A DNA stretch of 47,298 nucleotides, taken from Lysobacteraceae bacterium. Lineage in GTDB: Bacteria > Pseudomonadota > Gammaproteobacteria > Xanthomonadales > Rhodanobacteraceae. Both the position numbers and the translations under genes were made by a program. Numbering within the stretch: position 1 is the first letter of the stretch; the number at the start of each line of letters is the position of its first letter. The notes beneath the pieces were generated by a model. It was given only the letters and a program-made list of their open reading frames with translations, had not been told where the DNA came from and made no database searches. Below are positions 31,078-42,390 of the stretch, one piece after another. The stretch covers positions 1-47,298 of the forward strand of contig JAGWPB010000013.1 of the NCBI GenBank assembly GCA_028870665.1, given 5' to 3'.

Positions 31078-31203
31078 TGGCGGTGCATGCGGGCGCCTGA
31101 TCGCGCGCAGCGGCGCCCTGCAGACAGTCCGGTCGCCCGGTGTTCATGCTTCGCTGCGCGGGCATGCGTATAACGGCCGCTCCGCCCCCGACACTTCCGC
31201 CCG

Positions 31204-32565
31204 ATGAACACCCAAGCCACGACGGCTGACCGGTTGGCTCGCACCGACCCGCACGACTATCACACGATTCCGGGCGATCGCTACTATCGGCTGGCGATCC
31301 TGCTCGGCCTCGGCCTGGTGATGCTGGCGAGCTGGCAGCTGCAGGTCTTCCACGGCGTGATCCACATCGCGCGCGAGCATGGCTGGGCCGCGCTCGTCGT
31401 GCGCCCGGCGATGCTCTGGGCCGGCATGGGCATGCTGATGCTGCTGTTTCGCACCCTGCTCTGGTTCCGTTACCGCACTCCGCGCAGCGCAGATCCGGAC
31501 GGCGCCCCGCCGCTGACCGTGATCATCCCCGCCTACAACGAGGGCCCGATGGTGGCGCGCTCGCTCCATTCGGTCGCGCAGGCGCGCTACCCGCGTGACC
31601 GGCTGCAAATCATCGTCATCGACGACGGCAGCACGGATGACACCTGGCGGCACATCGAGCAGGCCGCCTCGCAATACCCGGGCCTGGTCAGCACGTTGCG
31701 TTTCGAGCGCAACCGGGGCAAGCGCGCCGCGCTGGAAGCCGGATTCCGCCGCGCCCGCGGCGAGGTGCTGGTGACGATCGATTCCGACAGCGTGATCGAG
31801 CCCGGCACCCTGCTGGCCATGGCCGGCCCATTCCGTGATCCGCGCATCGGCGCGGTCGCCGGCAAGGTCAGCGTCTACAACCGCGAGCAGGGCCTGATCC
31901 CGCGCATGCTCAAGGTACGCTACGCGCTGTCGTTCGATTTCCTGCGCGCGGTGCAAAGCACCTACGGCACCGTCTACTGCTGCCCGGGCGCGCTCGCGGC
32001 CTACCGCGCCACGGTGGTGCAGCGCGTGCTCGATGCCTGGATCGGGCAGCGTTTCCTCGGCCGCCCCTGCACCTTCGGCGAGGACCGCGCGCTGACCAAC
32101 GCGATCCTCGAACAGGGTTATGACTGCGTCTATCAGCGCGCCGCCATCGTGCATACCCTGGTGCCGACGCGCTACCGCCAGTTGTGCAGGATGTTCCTGC
32201 GCTGGGATCGCAGCTACGTGCGCGAGGAATTGCGCTTCGCGCGGCACATCGTCTGGAAACGGCCGCTGCCGGCGCGACTGATCGCGCTGCTGGATCTGGT
32301 CATCACCAACCTGCGTTATCCGGTCGCCTGGGCGGTCCTCGCCCTGCTGGTGTTCATGACGCCGGACCATCCGGAGCTGCTGCTGCGCTTCGGCTCGGCG
32401 CTGCTGCTGGTGTCCGCGTTCAACATGCTCTACTACCTGCGCGGCGAGCGCTCCTGGGATTTTGTCTACGGCATCGGCTACTCGTACTTCTCGGCCTTCG
32501 CGCTGTTCTGGATTTTCCCCTATGCGCTGCTCACCGCGCGCACGCAGGGCTGGCTGACGCGCTGA
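31204..32565 (+). CDS. Family 2 membrane glycosyltransferase (NodC/hyaluronan-synthase-like)
   Basis: Processive-type GT2 enzyme of the inner membrane, 453 residues. Two N-terminal membrane helices (about 28-50 and 65-88), a GT-A catalytic domain with IIPAYNEG (108-115), DDGSTDDT (140-147), DSD (193-195) and TFGED (290-294), then MFLRWDRS (330-337) and three to four C-terminal helices. The usual QxxRW product-binding motif is MFLRW here, with Met for Gln. Candidate products are a polysaccharide or an N-acetylglucosamine chain; the sequence does not decide. A TATAAC at 31169-31174 is a possible -10. Convergent with the next gene. Confidence 0.87.
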   Translation: MNTQATTADRLARTDPHDYHTIPGDRYYRLAILLGLGLVMLASWQLQVFHGVIHIAREHGWAALVVRPAMLWAGMGMLMLLFRTLLWFRYRTPRSADPDGAPPLTVIIPAYNEGPMVARSLHSVAQARYPRDRLQIIVIDDGSTDDTWRHIEQAASQYPGLVSTLRFERNRGKRAALEAGFRRARGEVLVTIDSDSVIEPGTLLAMAGPFRDPRIGAVAGKVSVYNREQGLIPRMLKVRYALSFDFLRAVQSTYGTVYCCPGALAAYRATVVQRVLDAWIGQRFLGRPCTFGEDRALTNAILEQGYDCVYQRAAIVHTLVPTRYRQLCRMFLRWDRSYVREELRFARHIVWKRPLPARLIALLDLVITNLRYPVAWAVLALLVFMTPDHPELLLRFGSALLLVSAFNMLYYLRGERSWDFVYGIGYSYFSAFALFWIFPYALLTARTQGWLTR

Positions 32566-32689
32566 GTGGCAAGCCGCACGCCGGCGCTCCAGCGCATCCC
32601 GCCGCCCGCCGGACCGGCAAAACGCCTCCAGCCGCCTCCGCATCGGCCGCGCGCATCTGCTCGCCGCAGCCGTCACGGCCCCGGCGCGG

Positions 32690-34372
32690 CTAGCGCGCGA
32701 ACAGGCCGGCCGCGCGCAGGCCGCGCGCCATGGCCGGCGCCCATACCAGCGCATAACGACCGGGCCGCGACACCGCCAGCACATGCGTTCCGGCCGCCAG
32801 CCTGCGCGGCCCGTCCAGCTCCGTGCCGTCGAGCACGCCGGTGGCGGTGCCGGTTGCGGCGACCAGCACATACGTCTGCGGCACGTTCACCCGGAACCGG
32901 ACCGGCGCGCCCGCCTGCGGCGCATCCAGCAGCAATCCGGCCACCCGCAGCCGGCCGATACCGGTGGCCAGATAGTTGGCGTCGATGAAAGCCTGAGCAC
33001 CCGCGGGCATGCGGTAGTCGTCGACCAGCGGCGTGCCGGTGCGTATCAGCCCGGCCGCGACATCATCGGGGATCAGGCCCAGCCTCATGCGCTGCTGGGT
33101 GATGTTCTCGAACGCCCAGTAGATCGGTCGCATGCGGTAGATCGACTCACCCTTGGCATCCATCACGTCGTCATCGGGCCGGGTCAGGCGCAGCACGGCG
33201 GCGAGATGGGTTTCCTGCACGACCGCGCGATCGCGCCACGGCGGGCGCAGCGCCAGGATCACGCCGAGATCGAGCAGCAGGAACAGCAGCACCCAGAACG
33301 GCAACAGACGCCGGGGAGTGCTCGCCGCGCGCGCACCGTGATCGCGCTCGACCAGCGCCACCAGGCCCAGCATCAGCATCGGCGTGACGGGAAGCAGGTC
33401 CTGCGCCGGTACCAGCGGCCAGTAGCTGACCAGCGCACCGACGTAGAGCACGGCGCACGCCAGCACCACGCTGCGCCGCAGCCAGCGTTCGGGATCCGCC
33501 GTGCGCCGCAGCGTGCGCCACGACACGCCGGTGGCGAGCAGCAGCAGCAGCGGAAACGCGCTCAACCGCAGGTCGTGCGCGAGGCGATGCCCGCTCCAGT
33601 CGCCCAGACCGGGCACGATGTTGTGCTGCACCGTGCAATACCAGGTCTGCGCCCACGCGCCCTCGGCAACGAAGAACGCCGCGAACGCCGCCAGCGGCAG
33701 CGCCGCGGCCAGCACGAACGCGAGCGCGCCGCGAGCCATTGCAGCCGCATCGAGATGCCGGCCGCCCAGGCGCCAGATCGTCAGCACCAGCGCCAGCGCG
33801 GCCGCCGCCGCAATCAGCAGCACCGTGGTCTTGAGCGACACCGCCAACGCCAGTCCGGCCAGCAGGCCGCTGAGCGCCATCCGTCGCATGCCCGGCGTGC
33901 CGGTGACGCCGACCAGTACCGACAGCACCCACAGCGGCGACCACAGATCGTCGGTACGAAACTGTGCCGAGAGCACGAAATAGAACGGGAACAGCGCGGT
34001 CAGCAGCATCGCCAATGCGGCCGTCCGGCGCGACCAAAGCGCGCAGCCGATGCGCCAGCCCGCCCACAGCGCCAGCGCGTAGAACGGAATCATCGCCAGC
34101 CGCATCAGCGGGACGATGTCGGCGCGCTCGCCCAGCAGTGCCAGCAGCGGAGCCATCAGCAGCTGGAACAGCGGCGTGTGGTTGTCGAAGACATCGCGAT
34201 ACGGCAGCAGGCCCTGCGTCCACGCCCAGACCACGTGCAGGTGCTGCGGCTCGTCGGAATCGACCTGCAGGGTGAAGGCAAACAGCACGCGCAGCGCGAG
34301 CAGCAGCGCGAAGCCGGAAAGCAGCAGCCCGCGGCGCGAGCGCGCGGCGGTCGATTCGGGGATGGTCGGCAT
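32690..34372 (-). CDS. Family 39-type membrane glycosyltransferase (ArnT/PMT_2-like)
   Basis: Polyprenyl-phosphate-sugar-dependent GT-C enzyme, 560 residues, about 11-12 membrane helices and a C-terminal soluble beta-rich domain. The first periplasmic loop has the catalytic acidic pattern QVDSDEPQH (Asp38, Asp40, Glu41), then HTPLFQLLMAP and an FRTDDLW loop. It probably transfers a sugar to lipid A, lipoprotein or glycan in the periplasm. Acceptor and donor are unknown. Convergent with the GT2 gene (124-bp gap with no clear terminator); separated from argH by 167 bp. Confidence 0.83.
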   Translation of the reverse strand: MPTIPESTAARSRRGLLLSGFALLLALRVLFAFTLQVDSDEPQHLHVVWAWTQGLLPYRDVFDNHTPLFQLLMAPLLALLGERADIVPLMRLAMIPFYALALWAGWRIGCALWSRRTAALAMLLTALFPFYFVLSAQFRTDDLWSPLWVLSVLVGVTGTPGMRRMALSGLLAGLALAVSLKTTVLLIAAAAALALVLTIWRLGGRHLDAAAMARGALAFVLAAALPLAAFAAFFVAEGAWAQTWYCTVQHNIVPGLGDWSGHRLAHDLRLSAFPLLLLLATGVSWRTLRRTADPERWLRRSVVLACAVLYVGALVSYWPLVPAQDLLPVTPMLMLGLVALVERDHGARAASTPRRLLPFWVLLFLLLDLGVILALRPPWRDRAVVQETHLAAVLRLTRPDDDVMDAKGESIYRMRPIYWAFENITQQRMRLGLIPDDVAAGLIRTGTPLVDDYRMPAGAQAFIDANYLATGIGRLRVAGLLLDAPQAGAPVRFRVNVPQTYVLVAATGTATGVLDGTELDGPRRLAAGTHVLAVSRPGRYALVWAPAMARGLRAAGLFAR

Positions 34373-34539
34373 GCAGGCGAGTGCCGGAACGGGTCAGCGA
34401 GGGCGCGCAAGGATCGCACACGCGCGCGGCACCCGCGACCGCCGGCCCGCCATCCGGCTCGAACGGCCGTTCAGCGGTTCAGCCTGCGGCGGACCGGATC
34501 GCGCAGCGCGACGATACGGCGGCCGGCTCGCGCGGCATC

Positions 34540-35853
34540 TCAACGCGACGTGCGGTCGGCCGCATCCAGGGAAGCCAGGCGCTCGCGCAGCACCGGCAGA
34601 CGCAGGTCCGCGGCGGCACCCGGCGAGACGCGCGCGGCGAGACTGGCCTCCGGCGTGCGACCCTGCCCCGTCGCCGACGCCGTTTCGGCCGCGCGCCGAT
34701 AGGCTTCGCGAAACGGCACGCCGGCCGCAGCCTGCTCGATGGCGACGTCGGTGGCATACATCGCCGGATCGATCGCGGCGCGCATCGCCGGCGCGTTCCA
34801 GACGATTCGCGCCAGCAGGTCGGGCAGCAGCGCCAGCGCCCCCAGCCCGTGTCCGAAGGCGTGCACCAGCGAGCCCTTGCTGTACTGCAGGTCGCGCTGA
34901 TAGCCCGAGGGCAGGGACAGCAGCTGCTCGATCTCGGTGCGTGCCGCGGCGACGGTCGCGTAGCTGGCGCGCAGCAGCTCGATCACGTCGGGATTGCGCT
35001 TGTTGGGCATGATCGAACTGCCGGTGACATACTCCGGCGGCAGCGTGACGAAACCGAATTCGGCGGTGGTGAACAGGCTCAGGTCCCACGCCAGCCGGCG
35101 CAGATCGAGCAGCGCCGAGGCCAGCGCCTCGATCGCCGCCAGCTCGAACTTGCCGCGCGAAAGCTGCGCGTAGATCGGCGAGATCTGCAACCGCGCGAAG
35201 CCCAGCGTCGCGGTGGTGTAGTCGCGATCCAGCGGCAGGTTGACACCGTAGCCGGCCGCCGTGCCCAGCGGGTTGGCGTCGATCCAGGCCAGTGTCTGCG
35301 CCGCGCGCGCGGCATTGTCGATGAAGGCTTCCGCGAAACCGGCGAACCACATCGCCGTCGACGACACCACCGCGCGCTGCAAATGCGTGTAACCGGGCAG
35401 CGGCAGCGATTCGTGTCCGGCGCGGTCCAGGCTGCTCGCCGCGATGGCGCGGCACTGCGCCGCCAGCTCGACGAGGCGATCCTTCAGCCACAGGCGCGTG
35501 GCCACCAGGATCTGGTCGTTGCGGCTGCGCCCGGTGTGCACCTTGCGGCCGACGTCGCCCAGGCGCTCGGTCAGACGCGCCTCGATCGCCGAATGACCGT
35601 CCTCGTGACGGTCGTCGAGCACGAAGCGCCCGACACGGAAATCGTCAGCCAGCGCATCCAGCTCGCGCCGCAGCGCACCTGCCTCGTCAGCATCCAGCAG
35701 ACCGATGCGCTGCAGTCCGCCGACGTGCGCGGCGCTGGCGACGATGTCGTGCAGAAAGAACTCGCGATCCAGCAGCACGTCGTCGCCGGCCAGGAATCGC
35801 ATGATGCGCGCGTCGATGCGCACGCCGTCCTTTTTCCAAAGCAGGTCGCTCAT
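34540..35853 (-). CDS. argH: Argininosuccinate lyase
   Basis: Last step of arginine synthesis: argininosuccinate to arginine plus fumarate. 437 residues. Seen: [29 protein letters not shown] and the family signature [12 protein letters not shown]. Final gene of the leftward arginine operon; 154-bp gap from argC contains an inverted pair of repeats. Confidence 0.96.
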   Translation of the reverse strand: MSDLLWKKDGVRIDARIMRFLAGDDVLLDREFFLHDIVASAAHVGGLQRIGLLDADEAGALRRELDALADDFRVGRFVLDDRHEDGHSAIEARLTERLGDVGRKVHTGRSRNDQILVATRLWLKDRLVELAAQCRAIAASSLDRAGHESLPLPGYTHLQRAVVSSTAMWFAGFAEAFIDNAARAAQTLAWIDANPLGTAAGYGVNLPLDRDYTTATLGFARLQISPIYAQLSRGKFELAAIEALASALLDLRRLAWDLSLFTTAEFGFVTLPPEYVTGSSIMPNKRNPDVIELLRASYATVAAARTEIEQLLSLPSGYQRDLQYSKGSLVHAFGHGLGALALLPDLLARIVWNAPAMRAAIDPAMYATDVAIEQAAAGVPFREAYRRAAETASATGQGRTPEASLAARVSPGAAADLRLPVLRERLASLDAADRTSR

Positions 35854-35895
35854 GGATCGGTCCTGGCGCCGGTAGCGGTCGGTGGATGGTCCGTC

Positions 35896-35969
35896 AGACC
35901 CTTCGCTGCGCTCAGGGTGACAGCTTTCGTATCTCGCCTGTCATCCTGCGGGCACAGCCCGAAGGATCT
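35896..35969. repeat. Inverted pair of a dispersed element between argC and argH
   Basis: AGACCCTTCGCTGCGCTC...GGGTGACAG (35896-35923) and, inverted, CTGTCATCCTGCGGGC...GGATCT (35938-35969) are diverged copies that can form a long stem-loop. A third related copy is at 37065-37093 between argAB and argC. Confidence 0.65.
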
Positions 35970-36007
35970 TCCCCGCGCAAGCCGCTTCATGTCCAACCGC
36001 TCGCCGC

Positions 36008-36961
36008 TCACGGCTCGCCTGCCGGCGGAATCCCCGCCGACTCCTCGAATCCGAACGCCCGGTTCAGATTCTGCAACGCCTGCGTCGCCGCACCCTTGAG
36101 CAGGTTGTCGAGAGTGACCACGACCACCACGCGCCGACCGTCGGCGGATGCGGTGAAGCCGCCGATCTCCGCATGATGATGCCCCGCGACGCGGCTGACC
36201 CAGGGCGCCGCATCGAGCACGCGCAGCAGCGGCTCGCCGGCATAGCGTTCGCGATACAGCGCCCGTACGTCCTCGACGCGCAGCGGCTGCGTCAGCCACA
36301 GATTGACCGTCAGGGTGATGCCGCGAAAATAGGCCGCGACGTGCGGCATGAACTCCACCGGCAGGCCCAACTGGCGGCTGGCTTCGCGCTCGTGCATGTG
36401 GCCGGTCAGCTGATAGGGCATCAGGTTGTCGCGCAGCTGGTGCGGGTCGTTCCGGTCCGAAGGCGTGGTCCCGGCGCCCGAATAGCCGGAAACGCCGAAG
36501 CACACCGGCGGTCCGGCCAGGCGATCCTTCAGCGGCGCGATCGCGAGCTGCATCGCGGTGGCGTAGCAGCCGGGGTTGCTGATGCGGCGCTGACCGGTAT
36601 AGCGCATGCGGGTCAGCTCCGGCAGGCCGTAGTACCAGGCGTCGTCGAAGCGGTAGTCGGCACTGAGATCGACGATCACCGTGTCCGGCGCCGCGACATC
36701 AAGCGCGGCCACGAACGGCGCGGCCTTGTCATTGGGCAGCGCCAGGATCACCGCATCGGCGCCCCGGCGCGCAGCCTGTCCGGCGTCGAGGTTTGCGTAG
36801 TGCAACGCGCCGGCGTATTCCGCAACGTGCTCGGCCACGCGCTGGCCGTCCAGCTCGCGCGAGGACACGAAGGCCAGCTCGAGGCGCGGATGCGCGGCGA
36901 TCAGGCGGATCAGTTCGGCACCGGTGTGCCCGCGTGCGCCAACGATGCCGACGGTCTTCAT
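36008..36961 (-). CDS. argC: N-acetyl-gamma-glutamyl-phosphate reductase
   Basis: Third step of arginine synthesis, NADPH-dependent. 317 residues. Seen: N-terminal nucleotide loop GARGHTG, the catalytic Cys132 in [16 protein letters not shown], and [11 protein letters not shown]. Start ATG 36961. A 190-bp gap separates it from argAB; this is large for an operon and an internal promoter is possible. Confidence 0.95.
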   Translation of the reverse strand: MKTVGIVGARGHTGAELIRLIAAHPRLELAFVSSRELDGQRVAEHVAEYAGALHYANLDAGQAARRGADAVILALPNDKAAPFVAALDVAAPDTVIVDLSADYRFDDAWYYGLPELTRMRYTGQRRISNPGCYATAMQLAIAPLKDRLAGPPVCFGVSGYSGAGTTPSDRNDPHQLRDNLMPYQLTGHMHEREASRQLGLPVEFMPHVAAYFRGITLTVNLWLTQPLRVEDVRALYRERYAGEPLLRVLDAAPWVSRVAGHHHAEIGGFTASADGRRVVVVVTLDNLLKGAATQALQNLNRAFGFEESAGIPPAGEP

Positions 36962-37064
36962 GGGGTGCTACTCATGCGATGCATATTCCTGTGTGGACTC
37001 CGTGGTGCAAGCGCCCTGATCATTCCGACGCACGGCCTGCAGGTGACTCATTTTCCATTTGTCC

Positions 37065-37093
37065 GATCCCTCGCGGTGCTCGGGATGACAGCT
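37065..37093. repeat. Third copy of the dispersed arg-spacer element
   Basis: GATCCCTCGCGGTGCTCGGGATGACAG-type sequence resembles the arms of the inverted pair between argC and argH. Single copy, no partner arm nearby. Confidence 0.5.
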
Positions 37094-37123
37094 GAAAACA
37101 GTCCGCCCTGTCCCGCGTTCCGC

Positions 37124-37139
37124 GCCCGAGTCCCGAGTC
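37124..37139. repeat. Degenerate heptamer repeat downstream of argAB
   Basis: Two units of CCCGAGT and a partial third, one base different from the CCCGGGT heptamers found elsewhere in this operon. It lies just after the argAB stop codon. Confidence 0.55.
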
Positions 37140-37151
37140 CTGGCTCGCCAT

Positions 37152-38471
<1,320 letters not shown>

Positions 38472-38472
38472 C

Positions 38473-39705
38473 TCAGGCCAGTCCTCGCTCGATGATGCGC
38501 TGCACGTGGGCGGCGTAGTTGGTCAGCTGATCCAGTGCCACCCACTCGTCGGCGGCGTGCGCCTGGGCGATGTCGCCGGGCCCGAACACGAACGTGGTGT
38601 AGCCCGCCTGCGAGAACAGCGCGGCCTCGGTCCAGAAGTCGACCGCATTGCCGATCGTCAATCCCAGTTCGTCGGCGAAATCGCGCGCGGCCAGCCGCCG
38701 CGCTTCGGCCGCGGCGATGGCGCCGGCCGGCAGCGGCGGGCCGCGGAAGGTTTCCTCGAACTGCGCGGGTGCCGACGGTGCGAGCCCGCGCAGATCGGCA
38801 AGCACCGCATCGGTGTCCATCGAGGGCAGCGGGCGAAAACCGAAGCGCACCTCGGCCGCCGGCGCGATCACGTTGGCCTTGATGCCGCCCTCGACGCGGC
38901 CGATGTTGAAGCGCAGCCCGGTCAGGCCCGCGAAGCGCTGGTGCGCCTGCGTGTCGACGTAGTCCAGCGCCCGTGCGCCCCAGCGCACCGCCTGATGCAA
39001 GGCGCTGTCGGCCGCGCCTTGCGTGCCCGAGGCGTGACCCGCGCGACCGGCGAAGCGCATCAGCACCGAGCTGATGCCGCGATGCGCCAGCACCGCCTCG
39101 CCGCGGGTGGGCTCGGCGACCACAACAGCCTGAAAGTGCGGGACCCGGGACCCGGGACCCGGGACCCGGAGAAGCGGAAACGAGCTCAAAAATGCGGGTA
39201 CGCAGCGGGCGTCATTGGCTTCCTCGTCGCTGGTGAACAGGAACGCGCAGGCGCCGTCGCTGTGCGCCGCCGCGGCCAGCAGCGCCGCCGCCGCGCCCTT
39301 GATGTCGCAGGCACCCAGTCCGATGGCGCGGTCCTCCGTCACCCGCAGCGCGAACGGGCTGGCGCTCCAGTGCGGCGAGTCGGGCACGGTGTCGAGATGC
39401 ACGTTGAAGAGCAGGCGCGGCGTGCCGCGCACGGCCAGCAGGCTGACCGCGCCGGCACCCTGATCGGTCACCGTGCACTCGAAGCCCGGCAGCTGCGCGC
39501 GCAGGTAGTCGAAGATGCCGCCGGTCCCGATCGCGCGCGGCGGGTTGCGCGTGTCGCAGGCGACCAGCGCCTGCAGATGCACGAGGGTCGCGGCGAGAAG
39601 ATCGCCGGGACCGGGGACCGGGGACGTAAGCGGCGGGACCCGGGACGCAACTGCCGGGACCCGGGAAGAAGTGTCGCGACCGGAGGGCTTACGCATGTCA
39701 GTCAT
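38473..39705 (-). CDS. argE: Acetylornithine deacetylase with repeat-derived insertions
   Basis: Zinc M20 peptidase-family enzyme releasing ornithine from N-acetylornithine. About 410 residues. Seen: [32 protein letters not shown] and [11 protein letters not shown]. Two parts are not family-like and match heptamer repeats in the DNA. One is an N-terminal stretch, roughly residues 11-34, with [13 protein letters not shown] and SPVPGPG before [10 protein letters not shown]. The other is an internal [10 protein letters not shown] just before the [10 protein letters not shown] strand. Relatives start near DLL, so the extension is added. Start ATG 39705 (alternative 39696). The enzyme core looks intact. 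Confidence 0.9.
   Translation of the reverse strand: MTDMRKPSGRDTSSRVPAVASRVPPLTSPVPGPGDLLAATLVHLQALVACDTRNPPRAIGTGGIFDYLRAQLPGFECTVTDQGAGAVSLLAVRGTPRLLFNVHLDTVPDSPHWSASPFALRVTEDRAIGLGACDIKGAAAALLAAAAHSDGACAFLFTSDEEANDARCVPAFLSSFPLLRVPGPGSRVPHFQAVVVAEPTRGEAVLAHRGISSVLMRFAGRAGHASGTQGAADSALHQAVRWGARALDYVDTQAHQRFAGLTGLRFNIGRVEGGIKANVIAPAAEVRFGFRPLPSMDTDAVLADLRGLAPSAPAQFEETFRGPPLPAGAIAAAEARRLAARDFADELGLTIGNAVDFWTEAALFSQAGYTTFVFGPGDIAQAHAADEWVALDQLTNYAAHVQRIIERGLA
39139..39169. repeat. Heptamer microsatellite inside argE
   Basis: Four perfect CGGGACC units (39139-39166) plus a partial one; the same heptamer, in the opposite orientation, as CCCGGGT elsewhere. Being 7 bp, three units encode a 7-residue period (RVPGPGS) in ArgE. 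Gain or loss of one unit would cause a frameshift. Confidence 0.85.
39606..39668. repeat. Degenerate heptamer cluster at the argE 5' end
   Basis: Interrupted CGGGACC/CCGGGGA units in two or three blocks, coding for the Pro/Val/Gly-rich N-terminal extension of ArgE. Confidence 0.7.
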
Positions 39706-39763
39706 CTCGATCAGACCCCGAAGCGGCTCAAGCAGGAGCACAAGGCAGCACCACGCATTCGCT

Positions 39764-41047
39764 TCATGCCTTTCCCCGGGTCCCCGGTCCCGGGTCCCGG
39801 GCCCCGGCTTTCCCGGCCTCTCCCGCTTCCCGATTCACCTGCGCCCACAGCGTGCTGCTCATGCCGTAGAGGCGGATGAAACCCTCGGCCTCGGCCACGC
39901 CCCAGTCGGCCGACTGCGCGTAGGTGGCGCCCTTGGCGTTGAGGATGTGCGGCGAGCGCACCGCCACCGCCTGCACGCTGCCGCCCTGGGTTTCCAGCAC
40001 GACCTCGCCGTTGACCATGCGCTGGCTGCTGGCCAGGAACGCCTCGAGGTCGGCCTTCAGCGGATCGTGGAAGAAGCCCTCGTAGACCAGCTCGACCCAC
40101 TGCTTGGCGACCTCGGGTTTGAAGCGGTTCTGCAGCTTGGTCAGCACGGCTTCTTCCAGGGCGCGGTGCGCGGCCAGCAGTGCGACCAGCCCCGGTGCCT
40201 CGAAGATGATCCGGCCCTTGAGGCCGATGGTGGTATCGCCGGTGTAGAGGCCGCGACCGACGCCGTAGGCGGCGAAAGCCCGGTTGAGCCTCGCCAGCAG
40301 CACATGCCCCGGCTGCCGTTCGCCGTCCAACGCCACGGCTTCGCCGTGCTCGAAGCGCAGCGTGACGCGCAGCGGCGCGACCGGCCACTCGGTGCGCGGC
40401 GCGCACCAGCCGCGCGCGCCCTCGCCGGGCGCCTCCCAGCGGTCGATCTCGCCGCCCGACAGGGTCAGGCCCAGCAGGTTTTCGTTGATGGTGTAGCTCT
40501 TCTGCCTGGCGCGCACGGCGTAGCCGCGCTGCTCCAGGTACTGCTGCTCGTAGGCGCGCGTCTGCGTGTGCTCCTTCTGGATCTCGCGGATCGGCGCCAC
40601 GATGGCGTAGTCGCCCAGCGCCTTGACCGCGAGATCGAAGCGCACCTGGTCGTTACCCATGCCGGTGCAGCCGTGGGCGATGGCGCGGGTGCCGAGTTCG
40701 TCAGCGCGGCGCAGCGCGGCCTCGACGATCAGATAACGATCCGATACCAGCAGCGGGTACTGGCCCTGGTAGCCCTGCCCCGCCCACACGAAGGGCTTGA
40801 CGAAACCCGACCAGATCGCCGGCCCGCCATCGACGGTGACGTGGCTGGCCACTCCCAGCTCGGCCGCGCGCGCCTCGATGACGGCGCGCTCGGCGGCATC
40901 CACGCCGCCGGTATCGGCGAACACGGTATGCACCGCATAACCCTGCTCGCGCAGGTACGGCACGCAGAAGCTGGTATCGAGACCGCCGGAAAAGGCGAGG
41001 ACGATGGGTTGAGAGCCGGGACCCGGGGAAGCAGGATGCGTGGGCAT
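39764..41047 (-). CDS. argG: Argininosuccinate synthase
   Basis: ATP-dependent condensation of citrulline and aspartate. 427 residues. Seen: PP-loop AFSGGLDTS near the N-terminus, [31 protein letters not shown]. The N-terminus (ASPGPGSQP) and C-terminus ([13 protein letters not shown]) contain heptamer-derived Pro/Gly residues. Located between argF' and argE. The 156-bp gap from argF' shows no clear promoter. Confidence 0.95.
   Translation of the reverse strand: MPTHPASPGPGSQPIVLAFSGGLDTSFCVPYLREQGYAVHTVFADTGGVDAAERAVIEARAAELGVASHVTVDGGPAIWSGFVKPFVWAGQGYQGQYPLLVSDRYLIVEAALRRADELGTRAIAHGCTGMGNDQVRFDLAVKALGDYAIVAPIREIQKEHTQTRAYEQQYLEQRGYAVRARQKSYTINENLLGLTLSGGEIDRWEAPGEGARGWCAPRTEWPVAPLRVTLRFEHGEAVALDGERQPGHVLLARLNRAFAAYGVGRGLYTGDTTIGLKGRIIFEAPGLVALLAAHRALEEAVLTKLQNRFKPEVAKQWVELVYEGFFHDPLKADLEAFLASSQRMVNGEVVLETQGGSVQAVAVRSPHILNAKGATYAQSADWGVAEAEGFIRLYGMSSTLWAQVNREAGEAGKAGARDPGPGTRGKA
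39774..39808. repeat. Heptamer repeat at the argG 3' end
   Basis: CCCCGGGTCCCCGGTCCCGGG-type units, about four, partly degenerate, spanning the last codons of argG. Confidence 0.7.
41016..41028. repeat. Short heptamer repeat at the argG 5' end
   Basis: CCGGGACCCGGGG, nearly two units, coding for the Pro-Gly part of the ArgG N-terminus. Confidence 0.5.
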
Positions 41048-41203
41048 GGGTGTGGTCCGAACAGAAAGGAAAGAACAGAAGAATGATCGACGCAGAAATG
41101 GATTCGGGCGCTAGCCGGGGCTCGCGGGATTGGCTTGTGGTGACACGTGCGTTTCCCCCGGAATGGCAGCAGCAGAAAATCGATCGGCCGGTATGCGAAA
41201 GGC

Positions 41204-42250
41204 TCAGCCTCTTCCCGGGTCCCGGGTCCCGGGTCCCGGGTCCCGGCCCTGATACGCCAGCGTCACCATCACCGCCTTCTGCACGTGCAGGCGGTTCTCG
41301 GCTTCGTCGATGGCGATGCAGGCGGGCGAATCCATCACCGCATCGGTGGCCTTGACGTTGCGCCGCAGCGGCAGGCAGTGGCTGAACAGGCCGTGGTCGG
41401 TCAGCGCCATCTTGCCCTCGTCGACGATGAAGTGCCGGTGCGCGTCGCGGATGGGCTTTTCCTGCTCCCAGCGCCCGAAGTACGGCAGCGCGCCCCAGCT
41501 CTTGGCGTAGACGACGTGCGCGCCGCGGTAGGCCGAGGCGATATCGTGCGACACCCGCAGCGAGCCGCCGTTCGCGCGCGCGTTCTGCTCTGCCGCGTCC
41601 ATGTAGCGCGGATCCAGCCGGTACTCCGGCGTCGGGCACAGCAGGGTCACGTCCATGCCCATGCGGGTGGCGATCAGCAGCGCCGAATTGGCGACCGCGG
41701 TATTGAGCGGCCGGGGGTGGTAGGTCCAGGTCAGCACGTACTTGCGCCCGCGCAGCTCGCCGAGGTGCTCGCGCAGGGCCATCGCGTGCGCCAGCTCCTG
41801 GCAGGGATGGGTGATGGTTTCCATGTTGATCACCGGCACCGTGGCGTGGCGGGCGAAGGCCTGGATCACGCGATCCTCGCGGTCCACCGACCAGTCCTGG
41901 AACTTCGGAAACGCGCGCACCGCGATCAGGTCGACGTAGCGGCCGAGCACACGCGCCACCTCGGCGATGTGCTCCTCGGTGTCGCCATCCATCACCGCGC
42001 CGGCCTCGAACTCGATCGGCCACGCGTCCTTGCCCGGCGCCAGCACGATGGCGTGGCCGCCCAGCTGGAAGGCGCCCAGCTCGAAGCTGGTGCGCGTGCG
42101 CATCGACGGATTGAAGAACAGCAGCGCGATCGACTTGCCGGCGAGCTGGTGCCCGGCCCGCGAGCGCTTGAATGCGGCGGCCTGGTCCAGCAGCGCGTCG
42201 AGCTCGGCGCGGCTCCAGTCCTGGGTGCTGAGGAAATGACGAAGGCTCAT
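41204..42250 (-). CDS. argF': N-acetylornithine carbamoyltransferase (AOTCase)
   Basis: Carbamoylates N-acetylornithine, the acetylated-route step of Xanthomonadales. 348 residues. Seen: carbamoyl-phosphate site SMRTRTS, the substrate-specificity Glu92 in GDTEEH, HPCQELAHA, TWTYHPRPLNTAVANS, and Lys300, equivalent to the carboxylated Lys302 of the Xanthomonas enzyme, in RRNVKATDA. The last 12 residues ([12 protein letters not shown]) come from heptamer repeats and are unlike family C-termini. First structural gene of the operon, preceded by a possible attenuator. Confidence 0.95.
   Translation of the reverse strand: MSLRHFLSTQDWSRAELDALLDQAAAFKRSRAGHQLAGKSIALLFFNPSMRTRTSFELGAFQLGGHAIVLAPGKDAWPIEFEAGAVMDGDTEEHIAEVARVLGRYVDLIAVRAFPKFQDWSVDREDRVIQAFARHATVPVINMETITHPCQELAHAMALREHLGELRGRKYVLTWTYHPRPLNTAVANSALLIATRMGMDVTLLCPTPEYRLDPRYMDAAEQNARANGGSLRVSHDIASAYRGAHVVYAKSWGALPYFGRWEQEKPIRDAHRHFIVDEGKMALTDHGLFSHCLPLRRNVKATDAVMDSPACIAIDEAENRLHVQKAVMVTLAYQGRDPGPGTRDPGRG
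41214..41246. repeat. Heptamer microsatellite at the argF' 3' end
   Basis: Four perfect CCCGGGT units (41214-41241) plus CCCGG, encoding the extra C-terminal residues of the carbamoyltransferase. Confidence 0.85.
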
Positions 42251-42332
42251 GCGGATGTCTCGAGAGGGTGTGGGCGCGAGAGCCTGGCGGCGCTGACGCA
42301 TGGAACCGAAGCAGGATTGCGTGGACAGAAAC

Positions 42333-42358
42333 GAAAAAGCCCGGCGCGGGGCCGGGCT
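42333..42358 (-). terminator. Intrinsic terminator in the argF' leader (candidate attenuator)
   Basis: On the minus strand AGCCCGGC-CCCGC-GCCGGGCT is followed by TTTTCG: an 8-bp perfect GC-rich stem with a T-run. It sits in the leader between the small ORF and argF', so any promoter upstream must be controlled through it. Confidence 0.8.
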
Positions 42359-42390
42359 TCGAAATACGTGCGCACGGTGGAACGGATGCG

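Noticed and set aside
39139..41246. Heptamer repeats as a CRISPR array
   Set aside because: Units are only 7 bp and directly adjacent, with no unique spacers and no cas genes; they are microsatellite-like.
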